Counted from the first letter of the stretch, positions 1-7,520 are shown. The stretch is 21,909 bases of DNA from 2-12-FULL-65-11 sp049679965 (GCA_049679965.1 JBAUGX010000243.1:1-21909); one strand, 5' to 3'. The notes: generated by a model from the sequence alone, not told the origin. Program-made: numbers and translations.

Positions 1-1
1 C

Positions 2-376
2 TCATGAGCGGCGCCGACCGGCGCCGCGTCCACGTCCGGCCGGCTTGCCGTACTGGGCCTTGGCTTCCGCGACCTTCGTAGCTCCGCGGACGGCTCGAGG
101 CTTCATCGGCGGCGCCAACGGATCGGCGGCCCCGACACCCTCCCAGAGATCCAGTTCGTCGGCGGGCAGCGGCTCGAAGAACGACGGGGGCACGTCGAAC
201 CGTGGCCGGCCTGGCAACGGGCCGATCGGCCGCGGCTCGCGGCGGACCGCTTCGACGGCGCGCAGTTCGGCTACCGGCGTGTTGTGCCGGCAGATGACGA
301 TTCGCTCCCCGCGGGCGGCCCGGTCGAGATACTCGGAGAGCTTCGCCTTGACCTCGAAGACATTGGCCCTGAACAT
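2..376 (-). CDS. Phd/YefM-type antitoxin of a VapBC-like module
   Basis: Antitoxin that would bind and inhibit a partner PIN toxin and repress its own operon. The N-terminal part (NVFEVKAKLSEYLDRAARGE, then the RHNTPVAEL strand) is the Phd/YefM DNA-binding and dimerisation fold. The PPSFFEPLPADELDLWEG stretch is typical of the toxin-wrapping C-terminus. About 40 further residues follow, basic and Gly-rich (ending GRGRGAGRRRS), which is longer than usual for the family. Two in-frame ATGs lie at 382 and 376. I chose 376 because a promoter-like hexamer ends 6 nt upstream of it; 382 is equally possible. The stop codon (2-4) overlaps an ATG at 5-3 in an ATGA arrangement, so a co-translated toxin probably begins at the left edge. 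Family assignment is confident; the toxin itself is not visible. Confidence 0.82.
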   Translation of the reverse strand: MFRANVFEVKAKLSEYLDRAARGERIVICRHNTPVAELRAVEAVRREPRPIGPLPGRPRFDVPPSFFEPLPADELDLWEGVGAADPLAPPMKPRAVRGATKVAEAKAQYGKPAGRGRGAGRRRS

Positions 377-382
377 GACCAT

Positions 383-412
383 ATTATTGACTAGTATCGG
401 ATCCTTATTCAA
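383..412 (-). promoter_or_regulatory. Candidate promoter/operator of the edge antitoxin gene
   Basis: On the minus strand a TTGAAT (407-412) is followed after 18 bp by AATAAT (383-388). The hexamer ends 6 nt before the ATG at 376. The spacer holds the palindrome ACTAGT (390-395), a possible site for antitoxin autoregulation. This is an AT-rich island in GC-rich DNA. The operator role is inference. Confidence 0.35.
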
Positions 413-442
413 GACTTGTTATTGGCCTCCGGTGCTGCCAGT

Positions 443-976
443 TCAGTCCTGATCCTTGATCCAATACCGACTGTACTCTTCAAGAAACGTGAGCGACACG
501 AGCGACCGCATGCGATCGAAGAACAGGACCCCGTCGAGATGGTCGGTTTCGTGCTGGATGACGCGCGCCGGAAAATCGTGCGCGGTCAACTCGATGCGCT
601 CTGCCTTTCGATCGAAGGCACGCACCTTGATCTCTTTGGCGCGAGGCACCCGACCTCGGATATCCGGGATGCTGAGACAGCCCTCCCAGTCCTCCACGAC
701 CTCCCGGCCGACGATGGTGATCTCAGGATTGATGACGGCGATGGGCTCGGACCCCGTGTCACCGTTCTCGTCCTCGTCGAGCAGCGCGACAAACAGCCGC
801 ACGCCTTCGTGCACTTGAGGCGCCGCGAGGCCCACACCCCGGTACTCGGTCATCGTGTCGATCATGTCGTCGACCAGTTGTTGAATCGTGACGCCCTTGA
901 TCTCGGCGCGGTCGAGCGCGCGCGCCGGCGTGCGGAGGACCGGATGGCCCATGCGCGCGACTTTGAGGATGGACAT
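443..976 (-). CDS. def: Peptide deformylase
   Basis: Removes the formyl group from the N-terminal Met of nascent proteins in the cytoplasm using a bound metal. All three family motifs are present in the 177-residue product: GVGLAAPQ (residues 47-54), EGCLS (98-102, Cys100 as metal ligand) and HETDH (142-146, His142 and His146 as ligands, Glu143 catalytic). Length is normal. An upstream in-frame ATG at 1000 would add eight unconserved residues; I chose 976 because MSILKVARMG matches the usual deformylase N-terminus and TATAAT lies 9 nt before it. It is divergent from a NUDIX gene with only 26 bp between start codons. No methionyl-tRNA formyltransferase gene, a frequent partner, is in view. Confidence 0.95.
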   Translation of the reverse strand: MSILKVARMGHPVLRTPARALDRAEIKGVTIQQLVDDMIDTMTEYRGVGLAAPQVHEGVRLFVALLDEDENGDTGSEPIAVINPEITIVGREVVEDWEGCLSIPDIRGRVPRAKEIKVRAFDRKAERIELTAHDFPARVIQHETDHLDGVLFFDRMRSLVSLTFLEEYSRYWIKDQD

Positions 977-985
977 GACCGACGA

Positions 986-993
986 ATTATACT
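986..993. promoter_or_regulatory. Overlapping bidirectional -10 for def and the NUDIX gene
   Basis: The 8-bp block ATTATACT reads TATAAT on the minus strand (986-991) and TATACT on the plus strand (988-993). Each hexamer is exactly 9 nt from its start codon (976 minus, 1003 plus), and the block is centred between the two starts. Transcripts from either side would start at or next to the start codon. No good -35 was seen on either side. Confidence 0.6.
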
Positions 994-1002
994 GTTTCAT
1001 CC

Positions 1003-1530
1003 ATGGACGAGTCGCACGCGTACCGCTTCTGTCCCCGCTGCGGCGGCCCGCTCGAGCGGCGCTTCCTGAAGACGACCGAGCCCGAGCGGCCCGTGTGCGC
1101 GCGGTGCGGCTTCGTGTTTTATCTGGATCCGAAAATTGCGGTTGGCACCATCATCTGGCGACCCGACGATCGACTGGTGCTCGTGCGCAGGGCGATCGAG
1201 CCGGGCTATGGCCGATGGGTGTTTCCGAGCGGGTACGTGGATCGCGGCGAGCCGCTCGCCGCGGCGGCCATTCGGGAGGCCCGCGAAGAATGCGGGCTCG
1301 AAGTGCGCCTCGAAGGCCTCGTCAACATCTACTCGTATCCTGGGGAGACGCCGGTGATCGTCGTGTACGCCGCCACGGCCGTCGGCGGCACGCTCGCCAT
1401 CGATGACGAGTCGCTTGAGACCGCCGAATTCGACGCCGGCGTGATTCCCTGGGAGAATCTGGCCTTCCGCAGCACCACCGACGCCCTACGCGACTATCTC
1501 GCGGGCGTCCGGCACCCGGTCCAACTCTAG
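1003..1530 (+). CDS. NUDIX hydrolase with N-terminal zinc ribbon
   Basis: Predicted pyrophosphohydrolase of a nucleoside-diphosphate-linked substrate in the cytoplasm. Residues 10-35 carry two CxxC pairs (CPRC at 10-13, CARC at 32-35) forming a zinc ribbon. The NUDIX box spans 77-99 (G77, E83, then REAREECGL at 91-99) and fits Gx5Ex7REUxEExGU, with Ala at the hydrophobic U position after RE. A zinc ribbon ahead of a NUDIX domain recalls NudC-type NADH pyrophosphatases, but at 175 residues it is shorter than NudC and the SQPWPFPxS signature is absent, so the substrate is open. Its TAG stop overlaps the stop of the convergent fba gene within a shared CTAG. Confidence 0.88.
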   Translation: MDESHAYRFCPRCGGPLERRFLKTTEPERPVCARCGFVFYLDPKIAVGTIIWRPDDRLVLVRRAIEPGYGRWVFPSGYVDRGEPLAAAAIREAREECGLEVRLEGLVNIYSYPGETPVIVVYAATAVGGTLAIDDESLETAEFDAGVIPWENLAFRSTTDALRDYLAGVRHPVQL

Positions 1531-2594
1531 GCGATCGTGACGTCTTTGCTTAGATAAACGTCCTGGATCGCATTCAACAGCCCGACGCCATCTTTCATCG
1601 GCCGCTGGAACGCCTTGCGGCCCGAGATGAGTCCCATGCCGCCGGCGCGCTTGTTGATGACGGCGGTCGTCACTGCTTCCTTCAGATCGCTCGCGCCCGA
1701 CGAAGCGCCGCCCGAGTTGATGAGGCCCGCGCGTCCCATGTAGCAGCTCGCGACCTGATACCGTGTGAGATCGATTGGGTTCGGGGACGTGAGATCCGAG
1801 TAGACCTTCTTGCTCGTCTTGGCGAAGTTGAGCGCCGTGAATCCGCCGTTGGTGTCGGGCAGCTTCTGCTTGATGATGTCGGCCTCTATCGTCACGCCGA
1901 GATGATTGGCCTGGCCCGTGAGATCCGCGGCCCCGTGATAGTCGGCCTCCTTCGTCTTGAAGGCGGCGTTCCGCAGGTAGCACCACAGCACGGTGAACAT
2001 GCCGAGCTCGTGGGCCTGGTGGAACATCTCGGTGACTTCCTGAATCTGCCGCTTCGACTCCTCCGAGCCAAAGTAGATCGTCGCGCCCACGCCCATCGCC
2101 CCCATGTCGAAGCCCTGACGGATGCTGGCAAAGCGGATCTGATCGAAGCTGTTCGGATAGGACAGAAACTCGTTGTGGTTGAACTTCAGGATGAACGGGA
2201 CCTTGTGCGCGTACTTCCGCGCCACCGAACCGAGCACGCCCAGTGTCGAGGCGACGCCGTTGCACCCACCCTCGATCGCCAGCTTTATGATGTTCTCCGG
2301 ATCGAAGTACATCGGGTTGGGCGCGAACGACGCGCCGGCGGAGTGCTCGACGCCCTGATCGACGGGCAGGATGGAGACGTAACCGGTCCCCCCCAGCCGT
2401 CCGTGCCCAATCAGCGATTGGAGGCTGGTCAGCACGCGTGCCGGCCGATCGGAGGCACCAAAAAGGCGGTCGACCGAATCGGGCCCTGGCAGGTGCAGGC
2501 TTTCCTTGGGAATCGTCTTGCATTGATGGCCGAGAAGCGCGGCGGCGTCCTGGCCGAGAACTTCTTCGATGTTGGAGCTCAATTGGACCGGCAT
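1527..2594 (-). CDS. fba: Fructose-bisphosphate aldolase, class I (DhnA/FbaB type)
   Basis: Interconverts fructose 1,6-bisphosphate with dihydroxyacetone phosphate and glyceraldehyde 3-phosphate in glycolysis and gluconeogenesis. The 355-residue product resembles the archaeal-type (DhnA/FbaB) Schiff-base aldolases: VDQGVEH at about 78-84, a central TIM-barrel, and GVTIEADIIKQKLP with Lys242 as the likely Schiff-base lysine (assigned by motif, not alignment). The start is supported by a Shine-Dalgarno-like GGAGAGGG about 4 nt before the ATG, unlike many neighbours that appear leaderless. It lies 68 bp downstream of thiI on the same strand, with a REP-like hairpin in the gap, so co-transcription is possible. 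Confidence 0.92.
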   Translation of the reverse strand: MPVQLSSNIEEVLGQDAAALLGHQCKTIPKESLHLPGPDSVDRLFGASDRPARVLTSLQSLIGHGRLGGTGYVSILPVDQGVEHSAGASFAPNPMYFDPENIIKLAIEGGCNGVASTLGVLGSVARKYAHKVPFILKFNHNEFLSYPNSFDQIRFASIRQGFDMGAMGVGATIYFGSEESKRQIQEVTEMFHQAHELGMFTVLWCYLRNAAFKTKEADYHGAADLTGQANHLGVTIEADIIKQKLPDTNGGFTALNFAKTSKKVYSDLTSPNPIDLTRYQVASCYMGRAGLINSGGASSGASDLKEAVTTAVINKRAGGMGLISGRKAFQRPMKDGVGLLNAIQDVYLSKDVTIA

Positions 2595-2616
2595 GGTTCC
2601 CTCTCCGCCTCAGGAT

Positions 2617-2646
2617 GTGGGGTCCGGCTGAAGCCGGATTCCACAC
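2617..2646. repeat. REP-like hairpin, copy A (thiI-fba gap)
   Basis: TCCGGCT (2623-2629) and AGCCGGA (2632-2638) form a perfect inverted repeat around GA, extended outward by GTGG/CCAC with two G.T pairs, giving a 12-bp stem with a TGAA loop. Its core is shared with copies at 16089, 16952 and 18020. Confidence 0.8.
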
Positions 2647-2662
2647 CTCATGAAGCCGGTGC

Positions 2663-3850
2663 TCACCTTGTAGCGACCGGACATTTTAGCACCGGGTATT
2701 TGAAGTCTTCCACCGTGGTGACTTTGAGCGCCGCGTTGACCATCTCGTCGATGGGCAGGGCCTGCTCGGCCGACAGGACCTCCTCGCGACGGGCGCGTGT
2801 CGCGGGATGTTTGGGTGTAAAGAGCTGGCAGCAATCCTGGTCCGGCATGATCGAGATGGGATAGGTGCCGATTCGCTCGGCCTCGGCGCTGATCTCGTCC
2901 TTGTCCATCCCCACCAGGGGCCTCAGCACCTGCAGCGTTGTCGCCTCGGCGATCGTCGTGAGATTCTCGAGCGTCTGCGACGCGACCTGTCCGATGACCT
3001 CGCCCGTCACCAACGCGCGGGCTCGCCACTCCCGGGCGAGCCGTTCCGCGATCCGGAGCATCAGGCGCCGGTAGATGACGACGCGCAGCTCGGGCCGAAC
3101 GCTCAACAGGACCTGCTGCTGCAGGTCGCCGAAGGGCACGAGCAAGAGACGCGCGCGCAGTTGCGACTTGGTCAGGATGGCGGCGATCTCGCGCACTTTT
3201 TCCTGCGACACGCGGGAAAGAATCGGGTAGCTGTGGAAGTGGATGAACAGCACCGAGCAGCCACGCCGCATCATGCGGTAGGCCGCCACGGGGGAATCGA
3301 TGCCGCCCGAGAGCAGGCACGCCACGCGGCCGCTCGTGCCGGTCGGCAGCCCGCCGGCGCCCGGTTCCTTGCCAAAGAAAAAAAAGGCATGGTCCGGCAT
3401 CATTTCGAGGTGAATCGTCAGCGCCGGCCGATCGAGATCAACCGGCCAGCCCTTCGCCAGCTTGATCTCGCCGCCCACTTCGCGCTCGATCTGCGGTGAC
3501 GTGAAGGGCAGCTGTTTGTCGGCGCGGGTGGCCGAGACCCGAAAGGACGCCGCTTCGCGATCGCCCAGGTCCTCGAGAATGGCAGCGGCCAGCAACGGCA
3601 CGTCGTGAGGCCCTCGGCCCGCGTACGAGAAATTCGCGATGCCGAAGACGCGGCGGATGCGTTCGCGCACCGCGTCCCAGGATCCGCGCGGGCCCAGATC
3701 GATCTCGATGCGGCCCATCACCGAACGAACCGACGCGACATCGAGATCCGCCAGCGCGGTCCTCAGATTCCGGACGAGGATCTGGATGAACCAGGGCCGG
3801 TTGCGACCCTTGAGCGCGAGCTCTTTGTAGTGAACAACGACTGAGCGCAT
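2663..3850 (-). CDS. thiI: tRNA sulfurtransferase ThiI (no rhodanese domain)
   Basis: Adenylates and thiolates tRNA U8 to 4-thiouridine and, in many bacteria, passes sulfur to the thiazole branch of thiamine synthesis. Order of parts: an N-terminal ferredoxin-like/THUMP region (about 1-165), a PP-loop SGGIDSPVA (181-189, Asp185), and a C-terminal ATPase domain with DQDCCQLF (337-344; Cys340/341 near the active-site Cys position). At 395 residues it lacks the C-terminal rhodanese domain of the roughly 480-residue enterobacterial form, so it is a short Bacillus-like ThiI whose sulfur must come from a separate donor. The ATG start gives the conserved opening VVVHYKELALKGRNRPWF. No TANNNT hexamer stands at leaderless distance. 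Confidence 0.95.
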   Translation of the reverse strand: MRSVVVHYKELALKGRNRPWFIQILVRNLRTALADLDVASVRSVMGRIEIDLGPRGSWDAVRERIRRVFGIANFSYAGRGPHDVPLLAAAILEDLGDREAASFRVSATRADKQLPFTSPQIEREVGGEIKLAKGWPVDLDRPALTIHLEMMPDHAFFFFGKEPGAGGLPTGTSGRVACLLSGGIDSPVAAYRMMRRGCSVLFIHFHSYPILSRVSQEKVREIAAILTKSQLRARLLLVPFGDLQQQVLLSVRPELRVVIYRRLMLRIAERLAREWRARALVTGEVIGQVASQTLENLTTIAEATTLQVLRPLVGMDKDEISAEAERIGTYPISIMPDQDCCQLFTPKHPATRARREEVLSAEQALPIDEMVNAALKVTTVEDFKYPVLKCPVATR

Positions 3851-3923
3851 GGATCTGGCCTATGGGGCGTATCGGGGGCTCATGGTATCCTGACCGACCG
3901 CACTCAGCAATTCGTCGAGCCCG

Positions 3924-3959
3924 GAACGCTGAACCCTGAACTTCTGAACCCTGAACCCG
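3924..3959. repeat. Heptamer array 1 (GAACCCT-like units)
   Basis: Units read GAACGCT, GAACCCT, GAACTTCT (8 nt), GAACCCT, GAACCCG. The array ends exactly at the TTG start of the next gene (3960). A TATCCT hexamer at 3886-3891 could be the promoter, which would place the array in the 5' untranslated region. Confidence 0.75.
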
Positions 3960-4469
3960 TTGATTCGTGATCTCGTTGCCGGTCTTGTCGCGATCGCGCT
4001 CCTGGTTGCCGCGGCAAGTCTCGGCACCACGCTGACAGCGTACCGCCGGCGCCGGCAACGGGCGCGCGAGCTCGATCGCACGCTCGGCCGGACCATCGTC
4101 GCCGAGCTGCCTACCGAGGACGAGCTGGTGACTGTCAGCGAGGACTCGGAGCACTTCTACTATGGCGGCCGCGCGATCGACAAGGCGTCAATCACCGCGG
4201 TGCGCCTGCTCATCAACGGAGCGCCCCTTGCGGTGGCGGGACGAAGCATTGACGTTCCCTCGAGGCAGGACCGGGGGGCAGGGGCCCCCGGAGTAATAGA
4301 AGACGAACCGGTGGGCATCGCGCGCGATCGGTGGGACGTAGCGATCGAGACGACCGCCGGCACGGTGCTCGTGGCATGCGGATCAGTCCGCGAACGCGTG
4401 TCTCAGGAACTGGCGCGAGCCGTGTTCGACGCGGTCAAGCGGGATCTGGAGGCCAGGGATCGTGGCTGA
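3960..4469 (+). CDS. Membrane-anchored hypothetical protein
   Basis: I do not recognise a family. The 169-residue product begins with one hydrophobic segment (about residues 5-25, DLVAGLVAIALLVAAASLG) followed by a basic stretch (YRRRRQRAR), so it is probably an N-in single-pass membrane protein with a small C-terminal soluble domain. The soluble part is acidic and mixed alpha/beta in character. A Gly/Ala-rich insertion (about 100-112) separates two halves. The start is TTG at 3960, directly after a heptamer repeat array; no ribosome binding site is visible and no in-frame ATG lies before the membrane segment. It converges with the sulfatase gene, with 3 bp between stops. Confidence 0.6.
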   Translation: MIRDLVAGLVAIALLVAAASLGTTLTAYRRRRQRARELDRTLGRTIVAELPTEDELVTVSEDSEHFYYGGRAIDKASITAVRLLINGAPLAVAGRSIDVPSRQDRGAGAPGVIEDEPVGIARDRWDVAIETTAGTVLVACGSVRERVSQELARAVFDAVKRDLEARDRG

Positions 4470-4472
4470 ACG

Positions 4473-5942
4473 TTACTGACCGCGCCCTGCCGGGGGTGGC
4501 GCGCCTCGACCTCCCGCCGGTGCGGCACCGCGACCGCCGGCGCCACCCGCGCCTCGTCCCGCGGCTTGCTGAGCCGCGGCCCTCTCAGGCTCGTTCACCA
4601 GCGCTTCGGCATCGACCTGTTGTTCCCACTGCGCGAGCAGCGGCCGCAGACGCCGCGCGATGTCCTGCCGCTGGTTGGTGAGGTCGTTCCGTTCGCCGAC
4701 GTCCTGCCGCAGGTTGAACACCATCACGTGGTTGGCGTCGACGACGAGCTTCCAGTCGCCGCTGCGCACGGCCCGCTGCGCCCTGTTTGTGTTCGGCACC
4801 GTCCGCCAGAACAGCGTGCGTTCGACCTCGGGCGAGCGTCCCTCCAGGATCGGAAAGACATTGATGCCCTCGTAGTTGGCCGGAACCGTACCGCCGGCCG
4901 CCCCGACGATCGACGCACTCCAGTCGAACGTGACGCCCACCTGATCCGACACCCGGCCCGCCGGAATCCGGCCCGGCCACTTGACGAGTGCGGGCACACG
5001 GATGCCGCCTTCCCAGACGGTCCACTTCCGGTTGAACAGCGGCCCGCCGTTTGAGAGCCACTCGCCACCGTTGTCGTTCGTGAAGATCACGATCGTGTTG
5101 TTCGCCACGCCAAGCCGATCGAGCGTGCGCAGAATCTGTCCCACGCCGTTATCAACGGCTTCGAGCATCGCGATGTAGTCGCTGCGTGTGGCCGTGTTCT
5201 CCTGCTGCGGCTGCTGCAGCGCGCCGGTGCCGGGCGGAGGCGAGGGCCGGCCGGGCGGCTGAAACGGCCAGTGCGGGGCGTTATAGGCGACGTCGATGAA
5301 AAACGGGCGCCCTCCGGCAGCGCTCTGCTCGATGAACTTGATCGATCGATCCGTGATGAGGTCGGTGATGTACTGTCCGTCGAGATTGATCCGCGTCTCG
5401 TTCTCCCAGAGGTCCGGCGCCATCGGGCCGCGGTTGTGATGGTAGTAGTCGATGTGGCTGCCCATCAGGCCGAAGAAGTAGTCGAACCCGTGCGCCCGCG
5501 GGCCGCCGACACGCGCCGCCCCGGTGACGGTTCCGCCGAGATGCCACTTTCCGACGAGCCCCGTCGCATAGCCGTTGTTCTTCAGGATCTGCGGCATCGA
5601 GGTGCCCGTCACCTTCGGCCCGAACGTCCCCTCGTCGCCAAGCGCGTTCTCGACCGAGTAGCGGTGCGGGTAGCGGCCGCTGATGAGCGCCGCACGCGTC
5701 GGGCTGCACAGCACGCCGTTGGCGTAGAAATCGGTCAGCCTGACGCCGTCGCGGCCAATGCTGTCGATGTTCGGCGTCTTGGTGTCGGTCGAACCGTAGC
5801 TGCCCAAGTCTGCATAGCCCATGTCGTCGCTCATGATCAGCACGACGTTGGGTCGGCCGGGAGCCGGTGTCTGAGTCTGCAGCGACGGGGCCAGCGTCGC
5901 CCCCAGTCCGAGCACGACGGTGATGATCATCAAACGGCGCAT
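4473..5942 (-). CDS. Secreted arylsulfatase (formylglycine-dependent)
   Basis: Predicted sulfate-ester hydrolase acting outside the cytoplasm. A signal peptide (MRRLMIITVVLGLGATLAPS) precedes NVVLIMSDDMGYADLG (Asp39/Asp40 as calcium ligands). The sulfatase signature CSPTR at 79-83 marks Cys79 for conversion to formylglycine, and GKWHLGG is the second family signature. The catalytic region ends near residue 450. It is followed by a low-complexity tail of Gly, Arg, Ala and Pro with repeated GGRGA units to the C-terminus at 489. I chose ATG 5942 because it gives the signal peptide and follows AGGGAAG; an ORF extension to 6026 is unconserved. The natural substrate cannot be read from sequence, and no sulfatase-maturing enzyme is in the window. 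It follows the dehydrogenase gene by 84 bp. Confidence 0.93.
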   Translation of the reverse strand: MRRLMIITVVLGLGATLAPSLQTQTPAPGRPNVVLIMSDDMGYADLGSYGSTDTKTPNIDSIGRDGVRLTDFYANGVLCSPTRAALISGRYPHRYSVENALGDEGTFGPKVTGTSMPQILKNNGYATGLVGKWHLGGTVTGAARVGGPRAHGFDYFFGLMGSHIDYYHHNRGPMAPDLWENETRINLDGQYITDLITDRSIKFIEQSAAGGRPFFIDVAYNAPHWPFQPPGRPSPPPGTGALQQPQQENTATRSDYIAMLEAVDNGVGQILRTLDRLGVANNTIVIFTNDNGGEWLSNGGPLFNRKWTVWEGGIRVPALVKWPGRIPAGRVSDQVGVTFDWSASIVGAAGGTVPANYEGINVFPILEGRSPEVERTLFWRTVPNTNRAQRAVRSGDWKLVVDANHVMVFNLRQDVGERNDLTNQRQDIARRLRPLLAQWEQQVDAEALVNEPERAAAQQAAGRGAGGAGGRGAAPAGGRGAPPPAGRGQ

Positions 5943-5986
5943 TGGCGTTTCTTCCCTACGGGATGTTGACGTCGAAGTGTGGCTGG

Positions 5987-6016
5987 GACAGGGGCGACGC
6001 TCGCGTCGCCCCTGTC
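5987..6016. repeat. Perfect 13-bp palindrome in the dehydrogenase-sulfatase gap
   Basis: GACAGGGGCGACG (5987-5999) pairs perfectly with CGTCGCCCCTGTC (6004-6016) around CTCG. It lies 10 nt after the dehydrogenase stop. No T-run follows on the minus strand, so a classic intrinsic terminator is not supported. It may stabilise the mRNA 3' end, attenuate transcription or be a repeat element. Confidence 0.7.
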
Positions 6017-6026
6017 GATCCCGCAC

Positions 6027-7430
6027 CTACGTGAAGGTGACGATGCCGGTGATCGCCGTGCGGTAGGCCGCGGCCTCGAGCGCCTCGCGCCACCGATCGA
6101 GCGGGACCGCCACGCCCACGAGCGACTTGCCGTCGAACTGCCCGGTCTCGAAGAAGCGAGTCCACCGAGGGAGATCGCGCTTCATCTGCACGCCGGCCAA
6201 ATTCCCCGGCACGTGGTTCTTGCTGCTATTCGACCATCCGCCCGCTCCGAAGGTCACCGTCGTGCCCATCGGATGCCCCACGCCGCACGTTCTCATCGTT
6301 CCGCCGCCCGGACACAAGGTGTACACCGACTGCAGCACTTCGATGCCGTGCGGCTCGCGCGCGTAGCGTTCGACTCTCGGCACGAAACGCTCGCCACCGA
6401 CCGCCTCGATGACGAAGTCTGGGCCGGCGGCCGCGGGGTTCCTGCCGCCGGCAAACGGACGGTCCGACTGGGGAGCGGTCATCTCTCTGAGCCTGGTGAT
6501 GAGCGCGGCGCTGTCCGGGAAATCGTTCGGATCCACGGCAGCGTGGGCGCCAACCTTCAACGCCAGCTCGCGACGATACCGAATCGGCTCGACCGAGATG
6601 ATCTGCGACGCGCCCTGGATACGCGCGCCTTGCACGGCGGACAACCCAATCGGCCCCGCGCCAAAGACGACGACGCTCGATCCCGCGTCCACCGGCGTGC
6701 GCACCATCGTCATCCCCAGGCCGGTCATCGACACGCAGGTCAGATTCGACAGCTCCGCGGCCGAATGTTTCGAGAAGATCGGCACGGTCATCTCTTCCCA
6801 CGAGACGATCAGCTCTGCGAATCCGCCGAGGTTGCCGAGCACGGGCGTGCCGTCTGCCATTGTGGCCGCCGGCGGGTTCGGTCGGTTGAAGCCCGCCTGG
6901 CAGTTCGCGGCTCTGCCGCGGAGACACTGGAAGCACTCGCCGCACTGCCCGGTGACGACGATCAGCACGCGGTCGCCCTTCTGGACGCGCTTCACGAGGG
7001 GACCCACCTCTTCGACAATCCCGACCGCGCCATGACCGAAGATCGCGGCGTTCATCGCGGGCGTCGACGTATTGAGAGCGGCGAGCATCGTGTAGCACGC
7101 CTGCGCGGCCTCCACCCGGGTCACCACCTGTCGCGGGTGGATCGGGTTGAGCGTCAGTGTCTGCACGTCCAGGCTCGTCCGATAGCGCGTGAGCGCGCGG
7201 AACTTCCGACCCGCCGTTTCCGGGCGCCACCCCGCCAGGGCCGCCGGCGTTGGGGCGGCCGCCTGTGCGGGCGCCTGCGCGAATGCGGGCGCACCGCCGC
7301 CCAGAACGGCGGCGCCGCCGCCAATGAGGGCGGCCGTTCCGTGTCTCAACAGGTCGCGGCGAGAAAATGACGTGTGGCCGGCGTCGGCGTGTTCGTGATC
7401 CGAATCGAAGGGGTACTGATCGGACGCCAT
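6027..7430 (-). CDS. Tat-exported zinc-dependent dehydrogenase (MDR/ADH family)
   Basis: Medium-chain dehydrogenase/reductase fold. The N-terminus has a twin-arginine signal (SRRDLL at 23-28, then AALIGGGAAVLGGGAPAFAQA), so export in folded form is predicted. The structural zinc set is intact: C163, C166, C169, C177. Catalytic zinc ligands are plausibly C112 and H133, with a third Cys in LTCVSMTG. The usual GHE motif reads GHG (132-134). The Rossmann motif GAGPIG is present. Length 467 residues, about 100 more than a cytosolic ADH because of the leader and insertions. ATG 7430 was chosen over 7451 because GGAGG lies about 8 nt upstream. Cofactor supply outside the cytoplasm is the puzzle; the substrate is unknown. 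The sulfatase lies downstream on the same strand. Confidence 0.85.
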   Translation of the reverse strand: MASDQYPFDSDHEHADAGHTSFSRRDLLRHGTAALIGGGAAVLGGGAPAFAQAPAQAAAPTPAALAGWRPETAGRKFRALTRYRTSLDVQTLTLNPIHPRQVVTRVEAAQACYTMLAALNTSTPAMNAAIFGHGAVGIVEEVGPLVKRVQKGDRVLIVVTGQCGECFQCLRGRAANCQAGFNRPNPPAATMADGTPVLGNLGGFAELIVSWEEMTVPIFSKHSAAELSNLTCVSMTGLGMTMVRTPVDAGSSVVVFGAGPIGLSAVQGARIQGASQIISVEPIRYRRELALKVGAHAAVDPNDFPDSAALITRLREMTAPQSDRPFAGGRNPAAAGPDFVIEAVGGERFVPRVERYAREPHGIEVLQSVYTLCPGGGTMRTCGVGHPMGTTVTFGAGGWSNSSKNHVPGNLAGVQMKRDLPRWTRFFETGQFDGKSLVGVAVPLDRWREALEAAAYRTAITGIVTFT

Positions 7431-7520
7431 ATGATCCCTCCAGTTAGACAAACGAGTTAAGGGAACCCTGGCGATGGCGGCAGGCCGCAGCGTTGCGGTG
7501 TGTCGTCGGCGCTGGGGCTG

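Noticed and set aside
1527..1530. Overlapping convergent stops (CTAG) of the NUDIX and fba genes as a special signal
   Set aside because: Overlapping stops of convergent genes are common in compact genomes (also seen at 18944-18947) and need no special explanation.
1902..2864. Long plus-strand open frame (320 codons) opposite fba
   Set aside because: It is antisense to a clearly recognisable aldolase, has no family resemblance, and its Arg/His/Leu-rich composition is what antisense GC-rich codons produce.
5987..6016. Intrinsic terminator after the Tat dehydrogenase gene
   Set aside because: The 13-bp stem is perfect, but no T-run follows on the minus strand, so it is listed only as a palindrome.
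5979..7370. 463-codon plus-strand open frame opposite the Tat dehydrogenase
   Set aside because: The minus strand encodes a full MDR protein with its zinc and cofactor motifs; the plus frame is a composition artefact.
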